64,000 nt of DNA from the NCBI GenBank assembly GCA_015075375.1, contig JABTUM010000001.1, forward strand, positions 2,289,201-2,353,200, given 5' to 3'. Source of the DNA: Planctomycetota bacterium (GTDB lineage Bacteria; Planctomycetota; SZUA-567; H5-PLA8). Both the position numbers and the translations under genes were made by a program. The notes under the pieces were generated by a model. The model was not told the DNA's origin. It worked only from the letters and a program-made list of their open reading frames with translations, and did not search any database. Shown piece after piece: positions 1 through 8,601 of the stretch; position 1 is the first letter of the stretch, and the number at the start of each line of letters is the position of its first letter.

Positions 1-36
1 GTCCGGCAGCTTTTCTTGGCACTGTTCGCAATTCAT
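1..36 (-). CDS. Probable anti-sigma factor, zinc-finger type (5' end only)
   Basis: Only the first 12 codons lie in the window; they read MNCEQCQEKLPD. A CxxC at residues 3-6 right after the start is typical of the zf-HC2 zinc finger at the N-terminus of membrane anti-sigma factors. A GGAG ribosome-binding site sits 7 nt upstream of the ATG. The gene lies directly downstream of the ECF sigma factor on the same strand, the usual place for a cognate anti-sigma factor that holds the sigma factor at the inner membrane. The function is inferred from this position and the CxxC; the rest of the protein cannot be seen. Confidence 0.55.
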   Translation of the reverse strand, partial: MNCEQCQEKLPD

Positions 37-159
37 GCTTCAGCTCCGCCGCCCGCCGGGTGCTTCCCGGCCGCGCGGCGCGGCCCCGTAGGACCCCTCC
101 TCCTGGTTATGTACACCCTCGCTGGGACGAGGACGCTGCTTCATCCGGCCTAACTCGGC

Positions 160-1011
160 TCAAATGTAGTCTTTCACCTGTTTTCTAAGCCGTTCCAGCG
201 CCGTGTGAATCCGGCTGCGCACCGTGCCCACCGGCAACCCCACCACCTCCGCGATCTCGCGGTACTTAAGACCCTGGAACCGGTTCAGGATCAGAATTTC
301 GCGCTCCACGTCGGGCAGGCTTTCCAAGCCGTCGCGCAGCTTCGTGACCAGTTCGTCGCCGACGAGTTTCTCGAGCGGGTCCATCGTCTTGGCGCGCAGG
401 TTGTCGCCGATCTGCAGGCCGGTGCCTTCGCCCGATCCGCTGCGGTCCACGTTCTCTTCGATCGAGACCGTGGGATGCCTCGAACGCCAGCGCAGCTCGT
501 TTTTGCAAAGGTTGCGGACGATCGTATAGAACCACGTCGCGAAGCTGCGCGGATGCTGGTAGCTCTTGGCGTCTTTGAAAATGCGCAAGAACGCTTCCTG
601 CCCCAGCGCCTCGGTGCGCGCGCGGTCGCCGATCATGCGGAAGATGAAGGAAAGCGCCGGACCCTGGTAGCGCACGAAGAGTTCGTTGAAAGCCACCTCG
701 TCGCCTTCCTGGCAGAACTTCATCAGTTCCTCGTCGGGCATATCCTTCAGTTCGACTTCTTCGGCCAGCGGCAGGTCGTCCACGGCGGCGAGTACGGCCG
801 AACTGGTGATCTGCACGGGTTCCTGCGGGCGCGCGGGCCGCGGAAGCGGGGACGGCTTACCGCCGTCTTCCGCGTCGATGCCCAGCGGATCGGCGTGATC
901 GTCGGCGTCGTGCGGATTCGGCGCGGGCGCAGCGTCACCCGCCGCATCTCCGGGAGAAGCGGGCTCGGGCTGCAAAGCGGGATCGGACCCCGAATGGGTT
1001 GGCGCGTCCAC
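160..1011 (-). CDS. RNA polymerase sigma factor, ECF/sigma-70 family
   Basis: A protein of 283 residues directing RNA polymerase to an alternative promoter set. Region 2 spans about residues 95-165 (FNELFVRYQGPALSFIFRM, then FATWFYTIVRN) and region 4 about 225-280 (LPDVEREILIL, then GLKYREIAEVVGLPVGTVRS, a helix-turn-helix). The first ~90 residues are acidic and Pro/Ala-rich, probably disordered, and longer than in ordinary ECF factors. The start used is a GTG preceded by GGAG at only 4 nt; a later ATG at MPDEEL is possible and would leave just the conserved domains. A likely anti-sigma factor follows on the same strand, suggesting control by a membrane-held inhibitor. Confidence 0.9.
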   Translation of the reverse strand: MDAPTHSGSDPALQPEPASPGDAAGDAAPAPNPHDADDHADPLGIDAEDGGKPSPLPRPARPQEPVQITSSAVLAAVDDLPLAEEVELKDMPDEELMKFCQEGDEVAFNELFVRYQGPALSFIFRMIGDRARTEALGQEAFLRIFKDAKSYQHPRSFATWFYTIVRNLCKNELRWRSRHPTVSIEENVDRSGSGEGTGLQIGDNLRAKTMDPLEKLVGDELVTKLRDGLESLPDVEREILILNRFQGLKYREIAEVVGLPVGTVRSRIHTALERLRKQVKDYI

Positions 1012-1215
1012 GGCGCTCCACGCTGCTTGGGCAAGCGGCCTGCGCTTAGCTGAAACCGCCTGCCATGATTCGAGTTATGTTCACGCATCGAGCGCACCTC
1101 GTCAAGCGTTCCCGAATAAGACTGGGGCCTTCCCGGCGCGCTTTCCATTCGGAGCCGATTGCGTTACCCTGTGCCCCCTTCGATGCAACCACCGGGAGCG
1201 GATCTAAACGGAGCC

Positions 1216-1905
1216 ATGCACGACCAGATCTCGATGCCCGAACGATTCGCGGACTGGAACGAGCAGATGGTCGCTCGCCACGATCCCGAACGCTTCCACG
1301 ATCATCCCCGCAAGGTGGTGCGCTGGATGGAATCCCGGCGCGTCCGAGCGGTGCTGCGGCTTTTGAAGACCGACCGCGAGCACGCGCTGCTCGATGTCGG
1401 CTGCGGGGCCGGGAATCTGCTCCTTCAGGTGGATGCCGGCACGCGGCACGGCCTGGACATCTCCAAGAAAATGGTCAGCCGGGCCCGCCAACGGTTGGGC
1501 GACCAGGTGCGCATCGTCCATGCCGACGCCGAACAGCTTCCTTACGCCGATGCCACCTTCGACCGCGTGCTCTGCAGCTCGGTCCTCAGCCATGTCCTGC
1601 GTCCCGAGAAGGTGCTCGAAGAATCCTTCCGCGTACTCAAGCCCGGCGGGCGGCTGGTGCTGAGCGTTTCGTACGAAGTGACCATCGAGAGGGGCATCCG
1701 GATCGCCCGCAAGCTGGGCCTCGGCCCGGTCCTGCTCGGCGATGGCTCGCCCGACGAACACGTTTACAACAGCGAGTACCATCTGCATCACTTCGACGCG
1801 AAGCTGCTCCACGAATGCGCCGCGAAGCTGCCCAAGCCGCTGCTGCTGCGCAAGATTCCCTGGTTCTGGCCGACGCATCTGATCGCGGCCTACCAGAAGC
1901 CCTGA
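1216..1905 (+). CDS. Class I SAM-dependent methyltransferase
   Basis: Rossmann-fold methyltransferase. Motif I reads LLDVGCGAGNLLLQ and binds S-adenosylmethionine; the acidic end of strand 2 is HGLDIS; the motif around HADAEQLPYADATFDRVLCSSVLSH and the post-motif RVLKPGGRLVLSV complete the Methyltransf_11 pattern. About 229 residues from the chosen ATG. Start uncertain: this ATG has GGAG only 2 nt away, while an in-frame TTG at 1159 has GGAG at 5 nt and would add 19 residues. The gene is divergent from the sigma factor. The substrate cannot be told; ubiquinone/menaquinone-like, lipid or small-molecule targets are all compatible. Confidence 0.8.
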   Translation: MHDQISMPERFADWNEQMVARHDPERFHDHPRKVVRWMESRRVRAVLRLLKTDREHALLDVGCGAGNLLLQVDAGTRHGLDISKKMVSRARQRLGDQVRIVHADAEQLPYADATFDRVLCSSVLSHVLRPEKVLEESFRVLKPGGRLVLSVSYEVTIERGIRIARKLGLGPVLLGDGSPDEHVYNSEYHLHHFDAKLLHECAAKLPKPLLLRKIPWFWPTHLIAAYQKP

Positions 1906-1938
1906 CCCTGACTTTGCAAACTTTCACAAGCCAAGGCG

Positions 1939-1956
1939 TTACAGTGGTTTCTGTAA
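1939..1956. promoter_or_regulatory. Perfect inverted repeat upstream of superoxide dismutase
   Basis: TTACAG, six spacer bases, CTGTAA: a perfect 6-bp inverted repeat about 110 bp before the sod start codon, in the gap after the methyltransferase. The size and symmetry fit an operator for a dimeric regulator; a redox or metal sensor would make sense for a Mn-type SOD, but no known consensus is matched and the regulator is unknown. Confidence 0.4.
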
Positions 1957-2064
1957 TCTTGAGTTGAACCGGACCCAAGGACCGGTAAGAGTGGACGCAG
2001 AAGGTACGCTTTCGCACTTTCATGAGGTCTTTTGCGCTTAACCCTTTTTAGGAGGTACCTCGTC

Positions 2065-2664
<600 letters not shown>

Positions 2665-2692
2665 ACCCCCCGTTCGCGATGGCAAAGCATTC

Positions 2693-2729
2693 AGCGGCCG
2701 CGCCCTTACCGGGTGCGGCCGCTTTTTTT
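2693..2729 (+). terminator. Rho-independent terminator of sodA
   Basis: Stem AGCGGCCGC/GCGGCCGCT extended inward by a G-T and three G-C pairs (about 13 bp, 5-nt loop), followed directly by seven T. It lies 28 bp after the sodA stop codon. Confidence 0.95.
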
Positions 2730-2747
2730 GCTATCGTCTCCACGCGA

Positions 2748-2951
2748 TTATTGAAGCCGGTTTTGCCAATAACCAGGGGCACGATGCAGATGCATCACGG
2801 CAAGCACCTGAATCGTGTCGTGCTCCATCGCAGAAAGCAAACCGTACGGAAATCGTCTGACCGGCGCCTTGCGAACCCCGCCTTCCCATGTATGCCATTC
2901 TTGCCGTAACGTATGACTTGGCGCCGCCGATTGCGGTAAACTAAAGGCTCC
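2748..2951 (-). pseudogene. Truncated RelE/ParE-family toxin remnant
   Basis: Reading the minus strand from just after an in-frame TGA gives 67 codons ending in TAA with no ATG, GTG or usable start before the conserved core. The peptide carries the C-terminal signature of RelE/ParE toxins: GGVRKAPVRRFPYGLL, then DTIQVLAVMHLHRAPGYWQNR (split here only by one codon run), i.e. the R..RFPY strand, the I.VLAV strand and the final H..R.PGYW. About the first 30-35 residues of a normal ~95-residue toxin are missing, and no antitoxin gene is next to it: sulfatase 1 begins 22 bp beyond. Interpreted as a decayed toxin fragment, not a working gene. Confidence 0.75.
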
Positions 2952-2973
2952 TCACCCACCCGGAGCCCCACGC

Positions 2974-4323
2974 ATGAATGCACCCGCCGCGCGACGCCCC
3001 AACGTCATCTGGGTCTTCGGCGACCAGCACCGCGCCCAATCCCAGGGCCACATGGGCGACCCCAATCTGCGTACGCCCACCTTCGACCGCCTGGCTTCGG
3101 AGGGCCTCGTCGCCACCCAAGCCGTCGCCGGGACGCCGCTGTGCTGCCCGTTTCGCGGATCGCTCCTGAGCAGCCAGTATCCGCACCGTTGCGTGCCGGG
3201 CCACGAAGATCCGATGCCCACCGATCAGCGCACCGTTGCGCACGCCTTCAAGGCCGCGGGGTACCACACCGGGTACTTCGGCAAGTGGCACGTCGACGGC
3301 TACAAGGAGCGCGGCGGTCGCGCCGGGCTGCATATCGTCCCGCCCGAACGCCGCGGCGGATTCGATACCTGGGTGGGCTACGAAAACAACAACAGCCAGT
3401 TCGACTGCTGGGTCCACGGCGGCGAGGGCTCCGGCGCGTTTCAACACCGCCTGCCGGGCTACGAGACCGACGCGCTGACCGATCTGTTCATCGCGCATCT
3501 CAAGGAACGCGCCCAAGGCTGCCGTTCGGGCGCAGGGCAGCCCTTCTTTGCGGCCCTTTCGGTCCAGCCGCCGCACGATCCCTACGTCGCGCCGGAAGAA
3601 TGGATGCGCCGGCACAGCGCCGCGAGCGTCCAGCTTCGGCCCAACGTCCCGGATATCCCGCGCGTCGTTCAGCAGGCCCGGCGCGAATTCGCCGGCTACT
3701 GCGCGATGATCGAGAACCTCGACTGGAACCTCGGGCGCATCCTGGCCGCGCTGGAAGCTGCGGGGCTGGGCGACGACACCCACGTGATCTTTTTCAGCGA
3801 TCACGGCGACATGCACGGCAGCCACGGGATGTTCCGGAAGACGAATCCGTACGAAGAGAGCATCCGCGTCCCGTTCATGATTTCGGGCGTCCGCCCGCGC
3901 TACCGCTTCAATTCCGGCCGCCGCCCGCTCCCGGTGAACCACGTCGATATCGCGCCGACCAGCCTGGGCCTCTGCGGCATCGATCCGCCCGACTGGATGG
4001 CCGGGACCGACTACTCCGGGCATTACATCCGCGGGCGCGAATTGAAGCACGACCCCGATTCGGCTTATCTGCAGCTCTGCCGGCCCACCATGCACGGCAA
4101 CAGCACCGACCGCCCCTGGCGCGGGCTTGTCACCAAAGACGGCTGGAAGTACGTCTGCCTCGAAGGCCAGCCTTGGCTTCTGTTCCATCTCAACGAAGAT
4201 CCGTACGAACTGGTGAATCTGGCGCACAACACCGTCTTCCGCGCCGAACGCAAGCGCCTTCAGGATCGCCTGGCGCAGTGGATCGCCGATACTGGAGACA
4301 GCTTCCGCCTGCCGGAGTTGTAA
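2974..4323 (+). CDS. Sulfatase (arylsulfatase family, formylglycine type)
   Basis: Hydrolyses sulfate esters. 449 residues of alkaline-phosphatase-superfamily fold. The sulfatase signature is C57-C58-P-F-R61-G, a CxPxR motif whose first Cys would be matured to formylglycine. Other conserved parts are NVIWVFGDQHR near the N-terminus (metal-binding D), YFGKWH around residue 108, and FSDHGDMHGSHG around 275 (metal ligands D and H). No clear signal peptide, so the location is uncertain. GGAG lies 8 nt before the ATG. The small membrane-protein gene follows after 5 nt, so they are probably co-transcribed. Substrate unknown; sulfated polysaccharide fragments are the usual targets in this group. Confidence 0.92.
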   Translation: MNAPAARRPNVIWVFGDQHRAQSQGHMGDPNLRTPTFDRLASEGLVATQAVAGTPLCCPFRGSLLSSQYPHRCVPGHEDPMPTDQRTVAHAFKAAGYHTGYFGKWHVDGYKERGGRAGLHIVPPERRGGFDTWVGYENNNSQFDCWVHGGEGSGAFQHRLPGYETDALTDLFIAHLKERAQGCRSGAGQPFFAALSVQPPHDPYVAPEEWMRRHSAASVQLRPNVPDIPRVVQQARREFAGYCAMIENLDWNLGRILAALEAAGLGDDTHVIFFSDHGDMHGSHGMFRKTNPYEESIRVPFMISGVRPRYRFNSGRRPLPVNHVDIAPTSLGLCGIDPPDWMAGTDYSGHYIRGRELKHDPDSAYLQLCRPTMHGNSTDRPWRGLVTKDGWKYVCLEGQPWLLFHLNEDPYELVNLAHNTVFRAERKRLQDRLAQWIADTGDSFRLPEL

Positions 4324-4328
4324 ACGCC

Positions 4329-4739
4329 ATGCCCGTCCCGCGGCTTCAGTATTCGATCTTTCTGCTCTGGGGCTTGGCGGCCGGAGCGGGGCTCGCGACG
4401 CCGATCGTGCTCGTACAGGCCCAGGCTTTCCGCTGGCGTGGAGCGATCGAAGCGGGGGAACCGCTGGCGCTGCTGGGCTTTGGGAGTTACCTGCTGGCGG
4501 TGGCGCTGCTGGGCACGTGGAGCGCCTTGGGCGCATTCGGCGTCTGGGCAGGGCGGACCGGAGGCCGCGGCGCGCGCTTGGCCGTACAAGTCGCCGGGAT
4601 CGTGGCCGTGGCGGCGCTGACCCTGCCGTTTGCGAGTGTCCTGACCCTATACCTGATGGCCTGGAAAGGCCGCGCGGCCCAGGCGCCCGAACCGTCCCCC
4701 TTCACCCAAGCGCTGCGGCGCAAACGGCCCGATGCCTGA
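4329..4739 (+). CDS. Small multi-pass membrane protein of unknown function
   Basis: 136 residues with three or four hydrophobic segments: IFLLWGLAAGAGLATPIVLV near the start, LALLGFGSYLLAVALLGTW plus the following stretch in the middle, and VAGIVAVAALTLPFASVLTLYLM near the end, then a basic Arg/Lys tail. It begins 5 nt after the sulfatase stop codon in a different frame, so the two genes are very likely one transcript. I do not recognise the family. An accessory or sensory role to the sulfatase would be a guess. Confidence 0.65.
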   Translation: MPVPRLQYSIFLLWGLAAGAGLATPIVLVQAQAFRWRGAIEAGEPLALLGFGSYLLAVALLGTWSALGAFGVWAGRTGGRGARLAVQVAGIVAVAALTLPFASVLTLYLMAWKGRAAQAPEPSPFTQALRRKRPDA

Positions 4740-4838
4740 ACGGGCCATTCCCCGGCTTGCGGGCGCTCGAAAGCCTTCTAGAACTATCCTCCATAGAGGG
4801 CCAGCCGACGCGCCAGCGCGCGGCCGAGGAATCCAGCC

Positions 4839-5189
4839 ATGATCGTCGTGAATACCGAAACCCTGCCCGGAATGCGAATCGTGCAGGTGAAGGGCATCGT
4901 GCAAGGCAACACGGTGCGCGCCAAACACCTGGGCCGCGACATCGCCGCGGGCTTCAAGAACCTCGTCGGCGGCGAACTGCACGGCTACACCGAACTGCTT
5001 ACCGAAGCCCGCCGCGAAGCCATGGAGCGGATGCTCGCGCAGGCCCAGCAGCTTCAGGCTAACGCCGTCCTGAACGTGCGCTTCAGCACCAGTTCGGTCA
5101 CGCAGGGCGCGGCCGAGATTTACGCGTACGGCACGGCCGTCTGGGTCGAACCCGAGGCCCCGGCGGTTCCGCCGCCGCCGAGGTTCTGA
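4839..5189 (+). CDS. YbjQ/UPF0145 family protein
   Basis: 116 residues matching the YbjQ (DUF74, heavy-metal-binding domain) family: strand VNTETLPGMRIVQVKGIVQG, then RAKHLGRDIAAGFKNLVGGE, the helix TELLTEARREAMERMLAQAQ, and the closing ANAVLNVRFSTSSV and EIYAYGTAV. The family forms compact pentameric rings and its biochemical role is not settled. A purine-rich site precedes the ATG. No membrane segment, so cytoplasmic. Its stop codon is only 2 nt before a paralogous gene, so the pair is co-translated or at least co-transcribed. Confidence 0.88.
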   Translation: MIVVNTETLPGMRIVQVKGIVQGNTVRAKHLGRDIAAGFKNLVGGELHGYTELLTEARREAMERMLAQAQQLQANAVLNVRFSTSSVTQGAAEIYAYGTAVWVEPEAPAVPPPPRF

Positions 5190-5191
5190 GC

Positions 5192-5674
5192 ATGAACGCA
5201 GACCTGGTCATCTTGCTGATCAGCCTGGGCATCAGCTTCGTACTGCTGGTGCTGGGCTGGATCGTCGGCCGCGCTAGAGAGCAAGCGCACATGCGCGACC
5301 TGGACGCCCGCGAGGCCGCCGCACGCGAGGTGCTCCTGACGGGCTTGCGCAGCTTCCCGCTGGGCGCCGATCCGCGCCACGGCGCGGTGCTCGTCAGCGG
5401 CGAATGCGTGATCGCTACCGATTACTTCAAGACCTTCGCGGCGAGTCTGAAAAAGATTTTCGGCGGCGAACTCACCAGCTTCGAGACGCTCATGGACCGC
5501 GCCCGGCGCGAAGCGACGATGAGGATGGTCGAACAGGCCCGGCAGATGGGCTACGACGCCGTCTGCAACGTGCGATTGGAAGGCGTGGACATCAGCGGAA
5601 CCGGCACCAACCCGCAGGCGCAAGCCATGGCCGCCGCCACCGTCTTCGGCACGGCCTACAAGCGCGCGGTCTGA
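5192..5674 (+). CDS. Membrane-anchored YbjQ/UPF0145 family protein
   Basis: 160 residues: one N-terminal membrane helix (LVILLISLGISFVLLVLGWIVG, about residues 5-26), a short charged linker, then a YbjQ-type domain (RSFPLGADPRHGAVLVSGECV, KKIFGGELTSFETLMDRARR, GYDAVCNVRLEG, ATVFGTAYK). It is a diverged paralogue of the preceding gene, from which it is separated by 2 nt, and the pair looks like a tandem duplication in which one copy gained a membrane anchor. The two may form a mixed ring tethered to the inner membrane; that is an inference. A PrsW-like membrane protease follows 13-27 nt later. Confidence 0.85.
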   Translation: MNADLVILLISLGISFVLLVLGWIVGRAREQAHMRDLDAREAAAREVLLTGLRSFPLGADPRHGAVLVSGECVIATDYFKTFAASLKKIFGGELTSFETLMDRARREATMRMVEQARQMGYDAVCNVRLEGVDISGTGTNPQAQAMAAATVFGTAYKRAV

Positions 5675-5701
5675 TCGTCCGCCGAGGTGCGAGGGCTACG
5701 C

Positions 5702-6457
5702 GTGCCGTCCACCGATCCGTCCGTCTTCGACGAACCGCATTTCCAGAAGCGCGATTTCGTTCCCGATCCCAGCGAAACCGAGGCCGCGCAGCGCGCGCAG
5801 GAGGTTCCGTCTCCGTCCGAGGATCAGGCCGTCGAGCACAGCGTCTTCGACGAACCGGCGCTGGCCGGCATGCGGACGGCCGACCCCGCTCATCCGCTCG
5901 CCTACGCCAACTGGCTGGAGCGCAAGCGCGCGGAAACCACCTTCGCCGGAAGCTGGTGCGTGACCCTGGGCGCGGCCCTGGTGGCCGGACCCTTCGCGGT
6001 CGTCGGCGCGTTCGTCGGACCGCCCGAATCGGCCGGCGGCGTGATCGCGCTCACGATCTTCGGCCCCCTCGCCGAAGAAATGCTCAAAGTCGCCACAGCG
6101 CTCTGGCTCGTCGAGAAGAAACCCTATCTCTTCCGGTCGCCCGCGCAGATACTCGTCTGCGCCGCGGCGTCGGGGTTCGCCTTCGCGGCGCTGGAGAACC
6201 TGCTTTACCTGCACGTGTACGTGCCGCACCCCTCGCCGGATCTGGTGGCTTGGCGCTGGACCGTCTGCGTGGCGCTGCATGTGAGCTGCACGCTGCTCGC
6301 GCACCTCGGCGTCCTGCGCATGTGGCGCGACCTTTGGGCCCGCCGCGCGCGCCCGAACCTGGCCCTCGCCTATCCCTTCCTGCTCGCCGCGTGGGTGCTC
6401 CACGGCCTTTACAACACCTTCGCGCTGCTGCTCGAATTTACGGGCTCGATGTTTTAG
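5702..6457 (+). CDS. PrsW-family intramembrane metalloprotease (putative)
   Basis: Multi-pass membrane protein with the PrsW/CAAX-like pattern: EE..K in PLAEEMLKVATALWLV, FAFAALENLLYL, a histidine in VALHVSCTLLAHL, and HGLYNTFA near the C-terminus. These E and H residues would form the intramembrane active site. The first ~75 residues are soluble and acidic and hold the phrase SVFDEP twice. The start is taken as GTG at 5702 (GAGG 7 nt upstream); an in-frame GTG at 5687 is also possible. Members of this family cleave membrane-bound regulators such as anti-sigma factors. It shares an operon-like arrangement with the two YbjQ genes. The target is unknown. Confidence 0.8.
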   Translation: MPSTDPSVFDEPHFQKRDFVPDPSETEAAQRAQEVPSPSEDQAVEHSVFDEPALAGMRTADPAHPLAYANWLERKRAETTFAGSWCVTLGAALVAGPFAVVGAFVGPPESAGGVIALTIFGPLAEEMLKVATALWLVEKKPYLFRSPAQILVCAAASGFAFAALENLLYLHVYVPHPSPDLVAWRWTVCVALHVSCTLLAHLGVLRMWRDLWARRARPNLALAYPFLLAAWVLHGLYNTFALLLEFTGSMF

Positions 6458-6523
6458 CGCTTGGAGCCGGCCCTGCGCCCCAACGGTAGAGAAAACCAAG
6501 GGCGCCCTCTACAATAGCCGCCC

Positions 6524-7669
6524 ATGCCGCTGCGCATCCTTCAACTCAACAGCGCCCGCAAATACGTCGGCGAAGCCGCGCATACGCTCAACCTGACCGA
6601 AGCCCTCCGCCGCGCCGGGCATTCGGTCTGGCTGGGGCTGCGCGAAGGTTTCGAAACGCACACGCATGCCCAGGCCCGCGCGCTCGATCCGCTCCCGTTC
6701 CGCTTCGAGAGCCGCTGGAACCCGTTGCGCGATTGGGCCGACATGGCGCGCATCGCCGAACTGATCCGCGAACACCGCATCGACGTCGTCCACGCCCACC
6801 GCAGCAAAGAACACTGGCTCGCCGCGCTCGCCCAGCGCCGCCTGAAGCGCAAGATCCCCGTCGTGCGCACACGCCACCTCACGCGCCCGCTCAGCGCGCA
6901 TCTCTTCAACCGCTGGCTCGCGCGGCGCACCGCGCGCATGATCGTCGTCTCGAAGGCCGTCGAAGCCGACGTGCGGAGCACGAAGCTGTACCCCGACGCG
7001 CACGTGGCGCTCATCCCCGGCGGACTGGATCTCGAACGCTACGCGCGTACCGGCCGCCGCGAGGCCGTCCGTGCCGAACTGAAGCTCGATCCGGACGCAC
7101 TCGTCACCGCCTGCGTCGCGCGATTGATGCCCATCAAAGGCCACGACGTCCTGCTGCGGGCGTGGACGACCGTTCACGCGGCGCACCCTTCCGCGGTGCT
7201 GCTCCTCGTCGGCGGCGGCGGGCGCCAGGAAGCATTGGCGGCACAGGCGCGTGCGGCGAAACTGGAAGATCGCGTGCGCTTTCTCGGCCGGCAGGATCCG
7301 CGAGCCGTCGCCGGATTGCTCGAAGCCGCCGACGCCGGCGTGCTGGCGTCGACGGGGAGCGAAGGCTTTTCGCGAGCGGTCCTGGAATACATGGCGCTCG
7401 CGCTCCCGGTGGTCGGCACTACGGTGGGCGCGATTCCCGATCTGGTCGAGCCGGAGATTTCGGGCAAACTGGTGCCCCCGGGCGATGCCGAGGCGCTGGG
7501 CCGCGCGTTGCGGGATCTGCTGGCGCTGCCGGCCGAAGTCCGAGCGGCATGGGGCGCCGCGGGGCGTGCGCGGGCCGAAGCGAACCACGGCTACGCCGCC
7601 TGGGTGCGCGCGCACGAACGAGTGTACGCCGAAGCCGGAGCCACCGGGACGGGATCGACGCCATCATGA
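6524..7669 (+). CDS. Glycosyltransferase, GT4 family
   Basis: 381 residues, GT-B fold. N-terminal acceptor domain begins LRILQLNSARKYVGEAAHTLN; the linker is VVSKAVEADV; the C-terminal nucleotide-sugar domain has ARLMPIKGHDVLLRAW, LLLVGGGG and the E-x7-E motif in SEGFSRAVLEYMA. Such retaining enzymes add sugars to lipopolysaccharide or capsule. The stop codon overlaps the start of the following lipopolysaccharide-kinase gene (ATGA), so translation is coupled, supporting a role in cell-envelope glycan assembly. Sugar donor and acceptor cannot be deduced. Confidence 0.9.
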   Translation: MPLRILQLNSARKYVGEAAHTLNLTEALRRAGHSVWLGLREGFETHTHAQARALDPLPFRFESRWNPLRDWADMARIAELIREHRIDVVHAHRSKEHWLAALAQRRLKRKIPVVRTRHLTRPLSAHLFNRWLARRTARMIVVSKAVEADVRSTKLYPDAHVALIPGGLDLERYARTGRREAVRAELKLDPDALVTACVARLMPIKGHDVLLRAWTTVHAAHPSAVLLLVGGGGRQEALAAQARAAKLEDRVRFLGRQDPRAVAGLLEAADAGVLASTGSEGFSRAVLEYMALALPVVGTTVGAIPDLVEPEISGKLVPPGDAEALGRALRDLLALPAEVRAAWGAAGRARAEANHGYAAWVRAHERVYAEAGATGTGSTPS

Positions 7670-8526
7670 GTTCAGGATTTCGCAGGGGACAGACCGGGGT
7701 GATCACACGCCGTCCCGAAGGCACCGTCGATTGGACGGCCTTCGAGAAGGAAGGCTACAGGATCAAATGCCTCGCGCCGTTCAAACGCTTCCGCGGCACC
7801 CAGATTCCCTGGGAGAGCCCGCTGGAACTGAACACCACCACCGAGTTCGTCGCGAAGGTCAGCCGCAGCCGCCGCGTGGTCAAGCTCAGCGCCGGGCAGT
7901 ACGGCGCGCCGATCGAAGTCTACGTCAAGCGTTACAACTACAAGACGTGGTACGGGCCTTACCTGCGCATCACGCGCCGTTCGCGCGCGCAGCACGAATT
8001 CGATCTGGGCTGGAAGCTCATGGAACTGGGCATCCGCACGCCGCGTCCGGTCTGGCTCGCCGAAGCCGCCGGTGCGCTCTCGCCCTTCAGCCTCCTCGCC
8101 ACCGAAGCGATTCCCGGATCGGAAAACGCGATCCAGCGCTGGCACCGCCTCGATACGGAAGTCGAACGCCGCGATTTGCTCCTCGCCCTGGGCCGCTTCA
8201 TCCTCTCGTTGCACGAACACAAGCTTTACCACGACGACTGCAAGGCCGAACACGTCCTGGTGCTGCCGGGCGCGCCCTCCAGCCCCAGCGAATTTTTCAT
8301 CATCGACCTGCTGGGCTGCGAGTTGCAGCGCCGGCTTTCGAAGCTCGCTCGCGCCAAGAACCTGTACCAGATCCTGCGCTCGTTCCTGCCCAAGAAAGGC
8401 GAGTACGGTTTCACGCCCGACCACCGTGCGATCTTTCTGCAAGCCTACGCCGGATCCCTCGCCGAAGCCGCCGAATGGTCGAAGTGGGTCGACCGCGTCG
8501 GACGCATGAAGGGGCGCGTGGTGTAG
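7666..8526 (+). CDS. Lipopolysaccharide kinase, Kdo/WaaP family
   Basis: 286 residues with a protein-kinase-like fold. Visible parts are the phosphate-binding lysine strand IEVYVKRYNYKTWYGP, the hinge LLATEAIPGSE, the catalytic loop YHDDCKAEHVLV (HxD-type, here HDDCKAEH) and the metal-binding FFIIDLLGC in place of DFG. Family members phosphorylate Kdo or heptose in the lipopolysaccharide core. The start ATG overlaps the stop of the glycosyltransferase by four bases (ATGA). The pair therefore looks like a two-gene core-modifying unit and implies an outer membrane bearing LPS or a similar glycolipid. Confidence 0.85.
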   Translation: MSSGFRRGQTGVITRRPEGTVDWTAFEKEGYRIKCLAPFKRFRGTQIPWESPLELNTTTEFVAKVSRSRRVVKLSAGQYGAPIEVYVKRYNYKTWYGPYLRITRRSRAQHEFDLGWKLMELGIRTPRPVWLAEAAGALSPFSLLATEAIPGSENAIQRWHRLDTEVERRDLLLALGRFILSLHEHKLYHDDCKAEHVLVLPGAPSSPSEFFIIDLLGCELQRRLSKLARAKNLYQILRSFLPKKGEYGFTPDHRAIFLQAYAGSLAEAAEWSKWVDRVGRMKGRVV

Positions 8527-8601
8527 TTCGATTTTGGATGGGAGATTTGGGAGTGAACGGCGGGTGCGTCAAAGGTGAGGCGGCAAGAAGCCCTCTACCG
8601 T

